A DNA stretch of 64,000 nucleotides from Dehalococcoidia bacterium (GTDB lineage: Bacteria; Chloroflexota; Dehalococcoidia; Bin125), in the NCBI GenBank assembly GCA_022822855.1, contig JAJDYG010000025.1, positions 1 to 64,000 on the forward strand, written 5' to 3'. The stretch's first letter is position 1. The number at the start of each line of letters is the position of its first letter. Shown here in pieces: positions 16,145 to 25,142 of the stretch. The notes below the pieces were generated by a model, which was given only the letters and a program-made list of their open reading frames with translations, made no database searches and was not told the DNA's origin. The position numbers and the translations under genes are program-made.

Positions 16145-18151
16145 ATGAGCAACGACCACTCCTCGCGCGGATTTGCGCCACTGAACTGGGTCTCGCGCCA
16201 GGCGAGGTCTGCGTACCATTGCGCAATCTCGTGCAACGACGACTGTTTCAAGCCCGCCCCTAACAAGAGCGGCAACGAGCCCTTCGCGGCAATTCTCAAT
16301 CGCCGCATCTCGCGGCGCTCGCTGGTCAAGGCGAGCATCGCCGGCGCGCCTCTACTGGTCCTCAGCACCTCGCCGCTGGGTTCCCAGATTTTCGGCTCTG
16401 CTCCATTGACCAATGCCGCCAACGCGGCCTCGAGCAGCGTCGGTCTGCAGAGCATCCCTCATGACAACGAGGACACGATCAACGTGTCAGAGGGCTACAG
16501 CACCAATGTGATCATCCGCTGGGGCGACGGCGTGCTGCCCGGCGCGCCGGAGTTCAGCTTGACGGGGCAGACAGCCGAGGCCGCCGCGAAGCAGTTCGGC
16601 TTCAACTGTGACTACAACGGCTTCTTCACGATGCTCCCCGGTCAGAGCCATCGCGGACTGCTCGCGGTCAACCACGAGTACACCAGCGGCATCGACATGT
16701 TCCCGGGCTACGACTCCGACGCAGTTACCGAAGAGCAGGTCGCCATTGAGATCGCCTCGCACGGTATGTCGATCGTCGAGGTCTCGCGCGACGCGGACGG
16801 TTCCTGGTCCTACGACCAGTCGTCGCGGCTCAATCGCCGAATCACCGGCGACACGCCGATGCTCCTGACCGGTCCCGGCGCCGACAGCATCTACACGATC
16901 ACCGACGCCGATCCGACCGGCAAGACCGTGCTCGGCATGCTCAACAACTGCTCCGGTGGTCAGACCCCCTGGGGCACGATCCTGACGGCCGAGGAGAACT
17001 TCCACCAGTACTTCGGCAATGCCGAGGGCGTGCGCGGGGCGGACCGCTATGGCGTGGAGACAGGCAAAACCCGGCGGCACTGGGAAGACTTCGTTGATCG
17101 CTTCGACCTGAGCACGGACTCCAACGAGGTCAACCGCTTCGGCTACCTGGTCGAGATCGACCCCTACGACCCGTCGTTCACGCCGCGCAAGCACACCGCC
17201 ATGGGCCGCTTCAGGCACGAGGCGGCGACAGTCACTCTGTCCGACGACGGTCGCGTCGTCGTCTACTCCGGTGATGACCAGCGCTTCGACTACATCTACA
17301 AGTTCGTCAGCAACGACCGCTACAACATCTTCAACCGCTCGGCCAACCTCGACCTGCTGTCGACCGGCACGCTGTTCGCCGCGAAGTTCAACGATGACGG
17401 GACGGGGGAATGGCTGCCCCTGGCGGCTGGCAGCCCTCAACTGGCGACGTGGACGACGGCGGGCGTCGCGACGTTCACCCGACTGGCAGCCGACGCTGTC
17501 GGCGCGACGCCGATGGACCGGCCCGAGGACATCGAGGTCAACCCGATCAACCACCGGGTCTACATCGCACTGACCAACAACACGCGCCGCACCGCCGAAC
17601 CTTCGGTCGACGCGTTCGGTCGTGCGAACGGTATCGGCAGCGCCAATCCGCGCGGCCCCAATGCGCACGGTCACATCCTCGAACTCACCGAGAATGGCGG
17701 TGACGCCGGTTCGCGCCGGTTCACCTGGGACATCTTCATCCTCTGCGGCGATCCGTCCAACGAGGAGGACAACACCTACTTCGCCGGATTCGACCGGAGC
17801 CAGCTCGACTCGATCTCCTCGCCAGACAACTTGGCGATAGACGGCCGCGGCAACCTCTGGATCGCCACCGATGGTCAGCCCAGCAAGCTCGGACAGGCCG
17901 ACTCCGTCTACGTCGTGCCGACCTCAGGTCCGGAGCGCGGTCGCGTTCGCCGAATGATGACCGGTGTCCCGAAGGGTGAACTGGCCGGTCACGTCTTCAC
18001 CCCCGACTTCCAAACGCTGTTCGTCAGCGTCCAGCATCCGGGCGAGGGCGACGGCCTGGAAGAGCCGAGCAGCACCTGGCCCGACGGCGACTTCCCCCGC
18101 CCAAGCGTGGTCGCCGCATTCAAGGACGACGGCGGCGTCCTCGGTACCTGA
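16145..18151 (+). CDS. phoX: PhoX-family (DUF839) alkaline phosphatase, Tat-exported
   Basis: A 668-residue PhoX-type phosphatase, expected to release phosphate from organic esters outside the cytoplasm using Ca and Fe cofactors. A twin-arginine motif (SRRSLVK, residues 56-62) with a hydrophobic stretch follows an unusually long N-terminal region. Family hallmarks include NNCSGGQTPWGT and LTAEENFHQYF, an early VNHEY, and the late DNLAIDGRGNLWIATDG. ATG 16145 is preceded by AAGGGAAGAA; an earlier ATG at 16076 would put the Tat signal even deeper. The long pre-sequence contains several Cys residues and is unexplained. A Pho-box-like repeat lies upstream and a hairpin downstream. Confidence 0.88.
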   Translation: MSNDHSSRGFAPLNWVSRQARSAYHCAISCNDDCFKPAPNKSGNEPFAAILNRRISRRSLVKASIAGAPLLVLSTSPLGSQIFGSAPLTNAANAASSSVGLQSIPHDNEDTINVSEGYSTNVIIRWGDGVLPGAPEFSLTGQTAEAAAKQFGFNCDYNGFFTMLPGQSHRGLLAVNHEYTSGIDMFPGYDSDAVTEEQVAIEIASHGMSIVEVSRDADGSWSYDQSSRLNRRITGDTPMLLTGPGADSIYTITDADPTGKTVLGMLNNCSGGQTPWGTILTAEENFHQYFGNAEGVRGADRYGVETGKTRRHWEDFVDRFDLSTDSNEVNRFGYLVEIDPYDPSFTPRKHTAMGRFRHEAATVTLSDDGRVVVYSGDDQRFDYIYKFVSNDRYNIFNRSANLDLLSTGTLFAAKFNDDGTGEWLPLAAGSPQLATWTTAGVATFTRLAADAVGATPMDRPEDIEVNPINHRVYIALTNNTRRTAEPSVDAFGRANGIGSANPRGPNAHGHILELTENGGDAGSRRFTWDIFILCGDPSNEEDNTYFAGFDRSQLDSISSPDNLAIDGRGNLWIATDGQPSKLGQADSVYVVPTSGPERGRVRRMMTGVPKGELAGHVFTPDFQTLFVSVQHPGEGDGLEEPSSTWPDGDFPRPSVVAAFKDDGGVLGT

Positions 18152-18178
18152 ACGCCGCCGGTCCGTCTTCCGCAAACC

Positions 18179-18208
18179 AAGACGCCGCCCCACGCTGGGC
18201 GGCGTCTT
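18179..18208 (+). terminator. 12-bp GC-rich hairpin after the phoX-type gene
   Basis: AAGACGCCGCCC, a 6-nt loop and GGGCGGCGTCTT form a perfect 12-bp stem 28 nt after the stop codon. No T-run follows, so it may act as a hairpin terminator or a 3'-end stabiliser. Confidence 0.6.
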
Positions 18209-18263
18209 CGCGTCGGCGCAGGCGGACGGATCGGTTGCGCCCGGTGATATCGTGGCGTTCCGA

Positions 18264-18338
18264 GCCCCCGTAGCTCAGGGGATAGAGCACCGGCCTCCGG
18301 AGCCGGGAGCGTAGGTTCGAATCCTACCGGGGGTACCA
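18264..18338 (+). tRNA. tRNA-Arg (anticodon CCG)
   Basis: A complete cloverleaf can be folded: acceptor GCCCCCG pairs with CGGGGGT (one G-U), the D-arm begins TAGCTCAG, the anticodon stem CCGGC/GCCGG encloses the loop CTCCGGA with anticodon CCG (reads CGG), and the T-arm contains GTTCGAATC. CCA is encoded (18336-18338). It ends one base before the stop codon of the convergent methyltransferase gene. Confidence 0.96.
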
Positions 18339-18339
18339 C

Positions 18340-19173
18340 TCACCGACTCGGCCACTCGGTCTCCCAGGTGATCAGCATGGCGCGTGACGGCGTACGCCAG
18401 GTGGGAAAGTAGGCGTCTTCGCGCATGAACAGTTCGCCGAGCAGCGGACGCAGCCGCTCGGCGACCGCTGCTTCATCGCGGGGACTGAGTTCGTTGTAGA
18501 CGAACTCCAACGCCTCGTCGTCGTTGGTCGGACGGCGTTCGGGCCAGGCGAACGGTTCGTCGTTCACGACTAGCACGTCGGGCACGATGTCCAACTCCCA
18601 AAGGACGGGCAGTAACTCACGGTAGCCCGGCGACGGCGCCTGAGGCTCGCCGAAGGCGAGCCGGAACAACTCGGCGTTGACGTTTGGCGGCGGAACCGTC
18701 CAGGTCAGAATGGCCACTCGTCGCCGCGCGGCATCGTGCATTGCCTGCAGAAACGGCCCAATATCGTCGATGAAGTAGGTCACGTCGGCGGTGACGACAA
18801 GGTCGGCGCTGATCGACTCGCGCATCGGCCATGCCGAAGCGATCGCCTCAGCATTTCTGATCTCGTGCTGCCACACTGCGAGGCGAAACTGCTCGCGCAT
18901 TGCCGCCGAGGGCTCCACGTTGCGCAACGATGTTCCCCGCAGCACCAACGGCAGGCCGACGCGCCCGGCGCCTCCGCCGACCTCGATGATCTCGTCCTCC
19001 ATCTCCATGCGGCGGATCACTTCTCGGATCGACATCTCGGGCAGCCGATTCGGGTCGAACCGGTACGTGTGCGCAAATCGGTCCCAATAGGATTCGCCAT
19101 ACGGCGTCGCCAGCCGCGCCTGCTGCTCTCGGCAAGCGCTGACCATCGCGTTGTAGTGTGCTGCAGCGTTCAT
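18340..19173 (-). CDS. SAM-dependent methyltransferase, substrate unknown
   Basis: A 277-residue class I methyltransferase-like protein. Motif I is clear (IIEVGGGAGRVGLPL, around residue 63), and ADLVVTADVTYFIDDIGPFL is the motif-IV region of a Rossmann-fold methyltransferase. ATG 19173 is used; the upstream open frame runs into the divergent promoter. An ATG nine codons later is possible. The gene stands alone, divergent from the cyclophilin operon and one base from the convergent tRNA-Arg. Nothing indicates its acceptor. Confidence 0.75.
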   Translation of the reverse strand: MNAAAHYNAMVSACREQQARLATPYGESYWDRFAHTYRFDPNRLPEMSIREVIRRMEMEDEIIEVGGGAGRVGLPLVLRGTSLRNVEPSAAMREQFRLAVWQHEIRNAEAIASAWPMRESISADLVVTADVTYFIDDIGPFLQAMHDAARRRVAILTWTVPPPNVNAELFRLAFGEPQAPSPGYRELLPVLWELDIVPDVLVVNDEPFAWPERRPTNDDEALEFVYNELSPRDEAAVAERLRPLLGELFMREDAYFPTWRTPSRAMLITWETEWPSR

Positions 19174-19303
19174 CGATGAGTGGTCTCCATCGTGGGAAGT
19201 TTGGTTGCGGTTCGGTGTTCGGCTGACATCGTCATAACGTGGCGCGGTGATAGCGTAAGTCCTTGAGCGCGCATTTGTGCCGAGCGTTCTGAGGGGATTG
19301 CAG

Positions 19304-20683
19304 GTGTCGCAACGAGGTCGCAGCGCTCGGACGCGCCCGCAGCGCCTGGCGCGCCGGCGCGCGGCGGTACAGGGGTTTGACCGAGGAGGCGTGCGGCGCT
19401 CCCGCCTGTTCTCCCGTCCCGTGATCGCCACCGTTGGACTGGTCATGGCCGTCGCGCTGATCGCCAGTCTTGCCTTGGTGGCGTTCGATAGCGGCGGCCC
19501 GTCGCCGACATCCGATCCACCTCCCGTTCGGCGAACCGGTTCCGACGTTGTGACGGGCGCTGTCGAGGGAAAGCCCACGTGGGCCGCTGCGCCGGTCTTC
19601 GCGCTGGTTGAGGGCGTTGATTACGGCGCGGAGATTGTGCTTGAGGATGGAGAGATCATCGTCGTCGACCTGCTCGAAGATGCTGCGCCCGAGCACGTCA
19701 ACAACTTCGTCTTTCTCGTCGGCGAGAACTTCTATGACGGTCTGACGTTTCATGAAGTGCTCGCGGGCGAACGGGTTCGGACAGGTGATCCGACGGCTGG
19801 CGATCCGTCAGCCGACTGGCCGAGCGACGCCGGCTATGCCCTGCCGGATGAAAGCGCTGCAGCGGAGGATCCGGCGGCGGTTGCGGTCGACTCCCAGGGC
19901 CTCCTCGCGATGTGGCGCGATGACGCGGGCGCGTCGTCGTCGCAGTTCCTGATCACGCTTTCGCCCCAGGGAACGAACGCTGCAGGTTTGACGGCCTTCG
20001 GCCGGGTCACGTCCGATCTCGAGCCCCTGTACGGATTCGCCTCAAGAGACCCTGCGGCGATTCCGCCGCCGCCGGCTGGCCCCAAGATTGTCGAGATTCG
20101 GATTACAGAGGACGGCGTCGCCGCTTCGTCCGGTGGCTCGGAGGAAGCGGCTAAGAGTCGTCAGACGAGCTGGGATGAGCCGCCTGCGTTCGCGCTGGAG
20201 GACGGCGTCGACTACCGCGCCAGGATCGAAATGGTCGGCGGCGGAGTGATTGAGATCGACCTGTACGAGGAGCTCGCGCCTCAGCACGTCAACAGCTTCG
20301 TGTTTCTCGCTCGTGCGGGTTTCTATGACTCGGTGACGTTCCATCGGATCATTCATGGGTTCATGGCCCAGGGCGGCGACCCAACGGGCACCGGCGCCGG
20401 TGGTCCCGGATACACGATTGGCGCCGAGTTCAACGACACCAGGCACGTCCGCGGCGTTCTCTCGATGGCGCGTTCGGCCGATCCAAACTCGGCGGGAAGC
20501 CAGTTCTTCATTGTCTATGACAACGCACCCCACCTGGACGGCCAGTACACCGCCTTCGGCGAAGTGACGTCGGGCATGGATGTCGTGGACGCGTTCCCGG
20601 AACGGGATCCGACAGATCCGGCTGAGCCGCCCGGCCCGGAGATCGCCTCGATCACAATCAGCGAAATCGTTCGCACGGAATAG
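19304..20683 (+). CDS. Membrane-anchored protein with two cyclophilin domains
   Basis: A 459-residue protein. A strongly basic N-terminus (about 35 residues, rich in Arg) is followed by one transmembrane helix (VIATVGLVMAVALIASLALV), so the rest should face outside. Two cyclophilin-type peptidyl-prolyl isomerase domains follow. The second is intact (VTFHRIIHGFMAQGGDPTG and NSAGSQFFI). The first is degenerate: the catalytic Arg of FHRxI is Glu (LTFHEVLAGE), the MxQGGD segment is lost, and GSQFFI is SSSQFLI, so it is probably a non-catalytic domain. GTG 19304 is preceded by GAGGGG at 7 nt. A second, single-domain cyclophilin gene follows after 39 nt. Confidence 0.88.
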   Translation: MSQRGRSARTRPQRLARRRAAVQGFDRGGVRRSRLFSRPVIATVGLVMAVALIASLALVAFDSGGPSPTSDPPPVRRTGSDVVTGAVEGKPTWAAAPVFALVEGVDYGAEIVLEDGEIIVVDLLEDAAPEHVNNFVFLVGENFYDGLTFHEVLAGERVRTGDPTAGDPSADWPSDAGYALPDESAAAEDPAAVAVDSQGLLAMWRDDAGASSSQFLITLSPQGTNAAGLTAFGRVTSDLEPLYGFASRDPAAIPPPPAGPKIVEIRITEDGVAASSGGSEEAAKSRQTSWDEPPAFALEDGVDYRARIEMVGGGVIEIDLYEELAPQHVNSFVFLARAGFYDSVTFHRIIHGFMAQGGDPTGTGAGGPGYTIGAEFNDTRHVRGVLSMARSADPNSAGSQFFIVYDNAPHLDGQYTAFGEVTSGMDVVDAFPERDPTDPAEPPGPEIASITISEIVRTE

Positions 20684-20722
20684 CGCGAACCCCAGCACTG
20701 CCGCACGGCGGCGGAGGAACAC

Positions 20723-21229
20723 ATGGCCAGTTACAGCAAGCGACCGGAGATGGCGCTCAAAGACGACACGGCCTACAGCGCCACGATCGAAATGGAAGAC
20801 GGTGGCAAGATCGAGCTGGAGCTGTGGCCGGACGTTGCTCCCGAACACGTCAACTCCTTTGTTTTCCTGGCGCGCGAGGGCTTCTATGACGGTGTGACGT
20901 TCCACCGGATCATCAGCGGATTCATGGCCCAGGGCGGTGACCCGACCGGTACCGGCACCGGCGGCCCCGGCTACAACGTTCCGGCCGAGTTCAACGACAC
21001 GTCGCACGTTGAGGGCGTGCTCTCGATGGCGCGAGCGCAGGATCCCAACTCAGCCGGCAGCCAGTTCTTCATCTGCAACGCCGACGCGACGTTCCTCGAC
21101 CGTCAGTACACGGCGTTCGGCAAGGTCACATCGGGAATGGAAGTCGTCCACGCATTCCCGGAGCGCGACCCTCAGCGCGCGCGCGAACCGGGTCCGATGA
21201 TGAAGTCGGTCACGATCAGCGAATCATAG
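20723..21229 (+). CDS. ppiB: Peptidyl-prolyl cis-trans isomerase, cyclophilin type
   Basis: Cytoplasmic single-domain cyclophilin of 168 residues that catalyses proline isomerisation. Active-site elements are intact: VTFHRIISGFMAQGGDPTG with the catalytic Arg, NSAGSQFFI, and the FLDRQYTAFGKV segment. No signal peptide or membrane anchor. GGAGGAA precedes the ATG. It is very similar to the second domain of the gene upstream, suggesting tandem duplication with different localisation. The next small membrane-protein gene starts 19 nt later. Confidence 0.95.
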   Translation: MASYSKRPEMALKDDTAYSATIEMEDGGKIELELWPDVAPEHVNSFVFLAREGFYDGVTFHRIISGFMAQGGDPTGTGTGGPGYNVPAEFNDTSHVEGVLSMARAQDPNSAGSQFFICNADATFLDRQYTAFGKVTSGMEVVHAFPERDPQRAREPGPMMKSVTISES

Positions 21230-21248
21230 TCAGCGAGCCCAAGACCCG

Positions 21249-21500
21249 ATGTCCTCGCAACCGCCACAGATTCCGCCCATCCCGCCGAGCGCGGTGATTC
21301 TGCGTGTCGTTTCGATCCTCGGAATGGGGTTAACCTTCTCCGGCTGTGTGCTGGCGCTGGTCGCCGCCGAGTGGTGGTGGGCGATTGGGACGGGGATCGC
21401 GTTCGTGCCATTCATGCTGATGATGGGCATCGTCGACCGCCTGATTCCCGATGTCTCGGATTGGGTAGCCGAGAACACGCCGCCCAACGATCGCGATTAA
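21249..21500 (+). CDS. Small membrane protein, two predicted TM helices
   Basis: An 83-residue unrecognised protein: a proline-rich N-terminus (SSQPPQIPPIPPS), two hydrophobic helices (about residues 16-41 and 44-62) and a polar C-terminus. No strong Shine-Dalgarno sequence, but it lies 19 nt behind the cyclophilin gene and may be translated from the same message. A hairpin follows at once. Confidence 0.6.
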   Translation: MSSQPPQIPPIPPSAVILRVVSILGMGLTFSGCVLALVAAEWWWAIGTGIAFVPFMLMMGIVDRLIPDVSDWVAENTPPNDRD

Positions 21501-21509
21501 CGTCGGCAA

Positions 21510-21533
21510 CCCGCCGCAACTGCATGCGGCGGG
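21510..21533 (+). terminator. Hairpin between convergent genes
   Basis: CCCGCCGCA-N6-TGCGGCGGG, a perfect 9-bp stem in the 59-bp gap between the small membrane-protein gene and the convergent MaoC gene. It could end transcription from both sides. No T-run is seen. Confidence 0.6.
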
Positions 21534-21559
21534 CTGTCGGGTTCTGCAGACAGGATCGG

Positions 21560-21982
21560 TCAGTCGTCGATTCGTGCCGTCGCGGTTCCTTTGACGACCT
21601 CGGCGCCGTCCTGGTTGACGGTGGAAACCGACAGGTCGACGAGACTGACGCCGTCTTCCTCGCGGATGTCGTCGATCGTCGCGGTGGCGGTCAGAGTGTC
21701 TCCGGGCCAGACCTGGGCGACGAAGCGGACGCCGTACTTGGTCAGGCGGCCGTCGCCCACGTAGTTGGTCAGCATCTTGCCGGTCAGGCCCATGCTGAGC
21801 ATGCCGTGTGCAAACACGGTCGGGTAACCGGCGACCTGGGTCGTGAAGATTTCGTCGGTGTGGAGCGGGTTGTAGTCGCCCGATGCACCGGCGTACTGGA
21901 TGATCTGGGTGCGGCTGAGGTTGTCGACGACCTGCTCGCTGTGCTGGTCGCCGACGTTGAGGTTGGCCTTGCTGAGCGGCAT
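21560..21982 (-). CDS. MaoC-like hotdog dehydratase (catalytic subunit type)
   Basis: A 140-residue single-hotdog protein of the MaoC/(R)-enoyl-CoA hydratase family. The hydratase motif is intact in AGASGDYNPLHTDE (Asp and His catalytic dyad). ATG 21982 is the natural start. Its partner upstream (22021-22506) is a MaoC N-terminal-type hotdog. Two-gene pairs like this form heteromeric hydratases in other systems, for example HadA/HadB of mycobacterial fatty acid synthesis. The acyl-CoA substrate is unknown; the divergent neighbour is a CoA-transferase. Confidence 0.88.
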   Translation of the reverse strand: MPLSKANLNVGDQHSEQVVDNLSRTQIIQYAGASGDYNPLHTDEIFTTQVAGYPTVFAHGMLSMGLTGKMLTNYVGDGRLTKYGVRFVAQVWPGDTLTATATIDDIREEDGVSLVDLSVSTVNQDGAEVVKGTATARIDD

Positions 21983-22020
21983 GATGGGCTCTTCTCTGTT
22001 TTCTCTCGGTTTGAGTTCGG

Positions 22021-22506
22021 CTACTCGACGACGCGCGAGGTCTGCACGCCGACCGAGCGAGCGGTGACGACGAGGACGTCGTCCTGGTTGTAGTACTCGG
22101 TGATCGACTCGCTGAATTTGAGGGTGCCGCCGCGGCGGCCTTCCCGCTCCCAACTCTTGCCCGGCTTGTCGACGGCCTTGAGCACGTCGCCCGGCTGGAT
22201 TGGGGCGTGGTACTCGTAGTGCTGCTCGGCGTGGAAACCGGTGCCTCCGCCGCCGCCCGAGGACTCGCGCTTGACGCCGGTCGGCTCCTTGCCCGAGCCG
22301 AACCAGGGCTCGCCGACGACCGGCCGGAGCACGTAGCCATCGGTGAATTGCGCCGAAGCCTGGACGAATGTCGGCGGCGGAATCACGTGGCCGGGCTCGG
22401 TATCGGCGGCTGCGCTGGCGTCGTGGTAAATCGGGTTGGTGTCGCCAATCGAACGGGCGAAGAGCATGATGTGCCCGGCCTCGATCGGGAAATGGTCAGT
22501 AGCCAC
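22021..22506 (-). CDS. MaoC N-terminal-type (FAS1-like) dehydratase subunit
   Basis: A 161-residue hotdog protein, partner of the downstream MaoC gene. It shows the N-terminal-type pattern FARSIGDTNPIYHD followed by PPPTFV, and a C-terminal EYYNQDDVLVVTARS strand region. GTG 22506 was chosen because GGAAAGGA lies 7 nt upstream; an ATG further upstream overlaps the divergent promoter region. The 38-nt gap to the MaoC gene implies one transcript. Confidence 0.82.
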   Translation of the reverse strand: MATDHFPIEAGHIMLFARSIGDTNPIYHDASAAADTEPGHVIPPPTFVQASAQFTDGYVLRPVVGEPWFGSGKEPTGVKRESSGGGGGTGFHAEQHYEYHAPIQPGDVLKAVDKPGKSWEREGRRGGTLKFSESITEYYNQDDVLVVTARSVGVQTSRVVE

Positions 22507-22591
22507 TGGCAGGTCCTTTCCGGGTGATGATTCACTCACGGGCGATAGCTTAACGGACACTGCTTTGAGCATCGAATGGACAACCTGAGCC

Positions 22592-25027
22592 ATGACAAAA
22601 GCGTTCAGCGACCTGCGCGTGGTCGAGCTGACCGGGTCGCACGCCGGAGCGTTCGCGGCCAAGATGTTCGCCGACTACGGCGCTCAGGTCATCAAGATCG
22701 TGCCACCGGAAGGCGATCCGCTGCTGCATCACGGCGAGGTGCTGGCGTCACATGCATTGGGCGACGGCGAGGTTGGCGCCGTCTGGGCATTCTGCAACAC
22801 GTCGAAACTCCTCGTTGAGCGCGACCCGGAATCGCCGGAGGTCAACGAGTCGATCGCCGGCGCCGATGTCGTGATCGAGAGTTCGGCCCCCGATCCCTTG
22901 ACTCCCAGGACGTCCGGCATGGACTCTCCCGAGCTGATCAGGGTGTTGATCTCCCCATACGGCGTGAGCGGGCCCTGGGCCGAGCGGCGCTCGAACGTCT
23001 TCACCGACGACGCCGCGAGCGGCCATATGTATCTCAATGGCGAGCCGGACCGACATCCGTTCCGCAGACACGGTCGGCACACGGAGTATGCGGCCGGGAT
23101 GTACGGGTTCATTGGGGCGATGTCGGCGCTGGTGGCTCGTGAGTCGACGGGGGCGGGTCAGACGGTCGAGATTTCCCATCTCGAATCGATGGTCGCGATG
23201 CATCAGCACACGACCACGATGTGGACGCATGCCGGGCACATTCTCAGGCGCGAGGGCAATGCGCAACCGGGCATGTGGCATCCGGCCGGGGTCTATGAGT
23301 GCGCCGACGGGTTCGTCTTTCTCGGTCACGCGACGGGGCGAAAACTGGAGCCCTTTCTCCAGGCGGGCGGCATGGGGCATCTGCTCGAAGAACCTCGCTT
23401 CGCCACCGATGAGTCGCGCGGCAGAAACAAGCGCGCGTTCGACGCGGCTCTGCGGCCCTGGTTGATGTCGCACACGTCTCGCGAACTCTGTGAACTGGGA
23501 GAGGCGACCTTCTCGCCGATGGGTCCCGTCTGGAGCACCGACGAATTCCTGGCGGACCCGCACATGGAGGCGCGCGAATTCTTCGTCAAGCTTGACGAAG
23601 ACCACGGTTCGGAGGTCATCCCCCGGGGACCGTTCCGGCTGGGTGAGAACCTGGCCGGAGGTTCGCCTCGGCCGCCAAAGTGGACAACGCTAAACGACCT
23701 TGTTCAGGCGGGACAGCGCGACACGCCGCCGTCAAACGGTCGAGAACTGCAGCACGGCCCGCTGTCCGGTCTTCGGATTCTGGACCTGACCCGCGTCTGG
23801 GCCGGGCCGATCGCCGGCCGGCTGCTGGGCGATCTGGGAGCCGATGTGATTCACATCGAATCGCCGTGGAATCGTGGACCCCTGGAGGCCGCCGACGATC
23901 TTGCCGAGCTCACGCACCTCTACCCGGACAACGAACTGGGCGAACACCACTGGAATCGCAACGGCGGCTTCAACAAACTGGCTCGCAACAAGAAGGGGCT
24001 GTCGCTCGATCTCTCGACCAGGCAAGGTCAGCAACTGTTCCGCGAGCTGATCCGCGAGTCGGACGTGATCCTGGAAAACTACTCACCGCGCGTCTTTCCG
24101 CAGTGGGGCCTCGATTGGGACTCGCTGCAGGCCATCAATCCCGGCATCGTCCACACGTCGATGCCCGGTTACGGTGCGTCGGGACCCGGCGCGAACCGGG
24201 TGGCGTTGGGCCCGGTGATTGAAGCGGCGACCGGGATGACGATGATGGCCGGCTACCCGGATGGCATTCCCTACCGGTCCGGCGTGGCCTGGCCCGACCC
24301 GGTCTCGGGCATGAGCGCGGTCGCGGGAACCTTGGTTGGGCTCTGGCATCGCATGTCGTCGGACGGCGTTGGGCAACGCGTAGAAACGGCCATGATCGAG
24401 TCGATGGGTACCATCGCCGGGGACGAGCTACTGTCGGCGCAATTGATCGGTGAGCCGCCTCCGCGTCGTGGCAACCGCGAGCAGGGCGTGGCGCCTCAGG
24501 GCGTCTATCGCTGCCTCGGCGACGATCGCTGGATCGCCATTTCGGTCACATCCGATGACGAGTGGCGGTCTCTGTGCGACATCGCCGGGTTGCCCGCTGA
24601 CTGGCGAGGCTGGGAACTGTGGGAACGTGAAGCGCGGCACGACGAGATCGATACCGCGGTTGGTATCTGGAGCCGGTCAATCGCTCCCACCGAGGCGGTC
24701 ACACGGTTGCAGCAGGCGGCGGTGATTGCCGCAGTACTCGCCGATGGCCGTGACTTGCTGGAGTCGGAACACCTGGCCGCGCGGGACTTCTGGGCAGAGG
24801 TCGGGGGGATCGATATGGGCGTCTTGCGCTATCCCGGATGCCCGATCCGGCTGAGCCGGACTCCCGCGACCTACCGCCGCGGAGCGCCCGGCCTGGGCGA
24901 ACACAGTCGGGAAGTGCTGACGCAAATCCTGGGCAAGAGCGACGCTGAGGTCGATGAGCTGCTGGCCGAGCGAGTGATCGCAGATCGTCCGCCAAGCATG
25001 GCCGAGTTACTCAAGCCGGGGACATAG
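22592..25027 (+). CDS. Double-domain CaiB/BaiF-type CoA-transferase (fusion)
   Basis: An 811-residue protein with two complete class III (CaiB/BaiF) CoA-transferase domains in tandem, roughly residues 1-370 and 390-811; each starts with the LR(V/I)L(D/E)LT...G DLGADVI-type N-terminus. Class III enzymes use an Asp, in the motif G-x-GQ-x-(V/I)-D, to form an acyl-aspartyl anhydride. Here the matching residue is Glu in both halves (GAGQTVEI and GVGQRVET), whereas the four other CoA-transferases in this window have Asp. It may therefore be slower, of changed chemistry, or non-catalytic. It is divergent from the MaoC pair. Acyl substrates unknown. Confidence 0.88.
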   Translation: MTKAFSDLRVVELTGSHAGAFAAKMFADYGAQVIKIVPPEGDPLLHHGEVLASHALGDGEVGAVWAFCNTSKLLVERDPESPEVNESIAGADVVIESSAPDPLTPRTSGMDSPELIRVLISPYGVSGPWAERRSNVFTDDAASGHMYLNGEPDRHPFRRHGRHTEYAAGMYGFIGAMSALVARESTGAGQTVEISHLESMVAMHQHTTTMWTHAGHILRREGNAQPGMWHPAGVYECADGFVFLGHATGRKLEPFLQAGGMGHLLEEPRFATDESRGRNKRAFDAALRPWLMSHTSRELCELGEATFSPMGPVWSTDEFLADPHMEAREFFVKLDEDHGSEVIPRGPFRLGENLAGGSPRPPKWTTLNDLVQAGQRDTPPSNGRELQHGPLSGLRILDLTRVWAGPIAGRLLGDLGADVIHIESPWNRGPLEAADDLAELTHLYPDNELGEHHWNRNGGFNKLARNKKGLSLDLSTRQGQQLFRELIRESDVILENYSPRVFPQWGLDWDSLQAINPGIVHTSMPGYGASGPGANRVALGPVIEAATGMTMMAGYPDGIPYRSGVAWPDPVSGMSAVAGTLVGLWHRMSSDGVGQRVETAMIESMGTIAGDELLSAQLIGEPPPRRGNREQGVAPQGVYRCLGDDRWIAISVTSDDEWRSLCDIAGLPADWRGWELWEREARHDEIDTAVGIWSRSIAPTEAVTRLQQAAVIAAVLADGRDLLESEHLAARDFWAEVGGIDMGVLRYPGCPIRLSRTPATYRRGAPGLGEHSREVLTQILGKSDAEVDELLAERVIADRPPSMAELLKPGT

Positions 25028-25036
25028 GGTCGGCAG

Positions 25037-25113
25037 TGGTCGGGGTGGGCGGATTTGAACCGCCGGCCTCACGGCCCCAAACCGTGCGCTCTGCCAAGCT
25101 GAGCTACACCCCG
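25037..25113 (-). tRNA. tRNA-Pro (anticodon TGG)
   Basis: On the minus strand the acceptor CGGGGTG pairs with CACCCCG, the D-arm begins TAGCTCAG, the stem CACGG/CCGTG encloses the loop TTTGGGG with anticodon TGG (reads CCA), and the T-arm contains GTTCAAATC. A CCA end is encoded (25037-25039). It lies 29 nt downstream of pyrD on the same strand. Confidence 0.96.
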
Positions 25114-25142
25114 CTGATGCCCACTCTATGGGCTCCTCCGCC

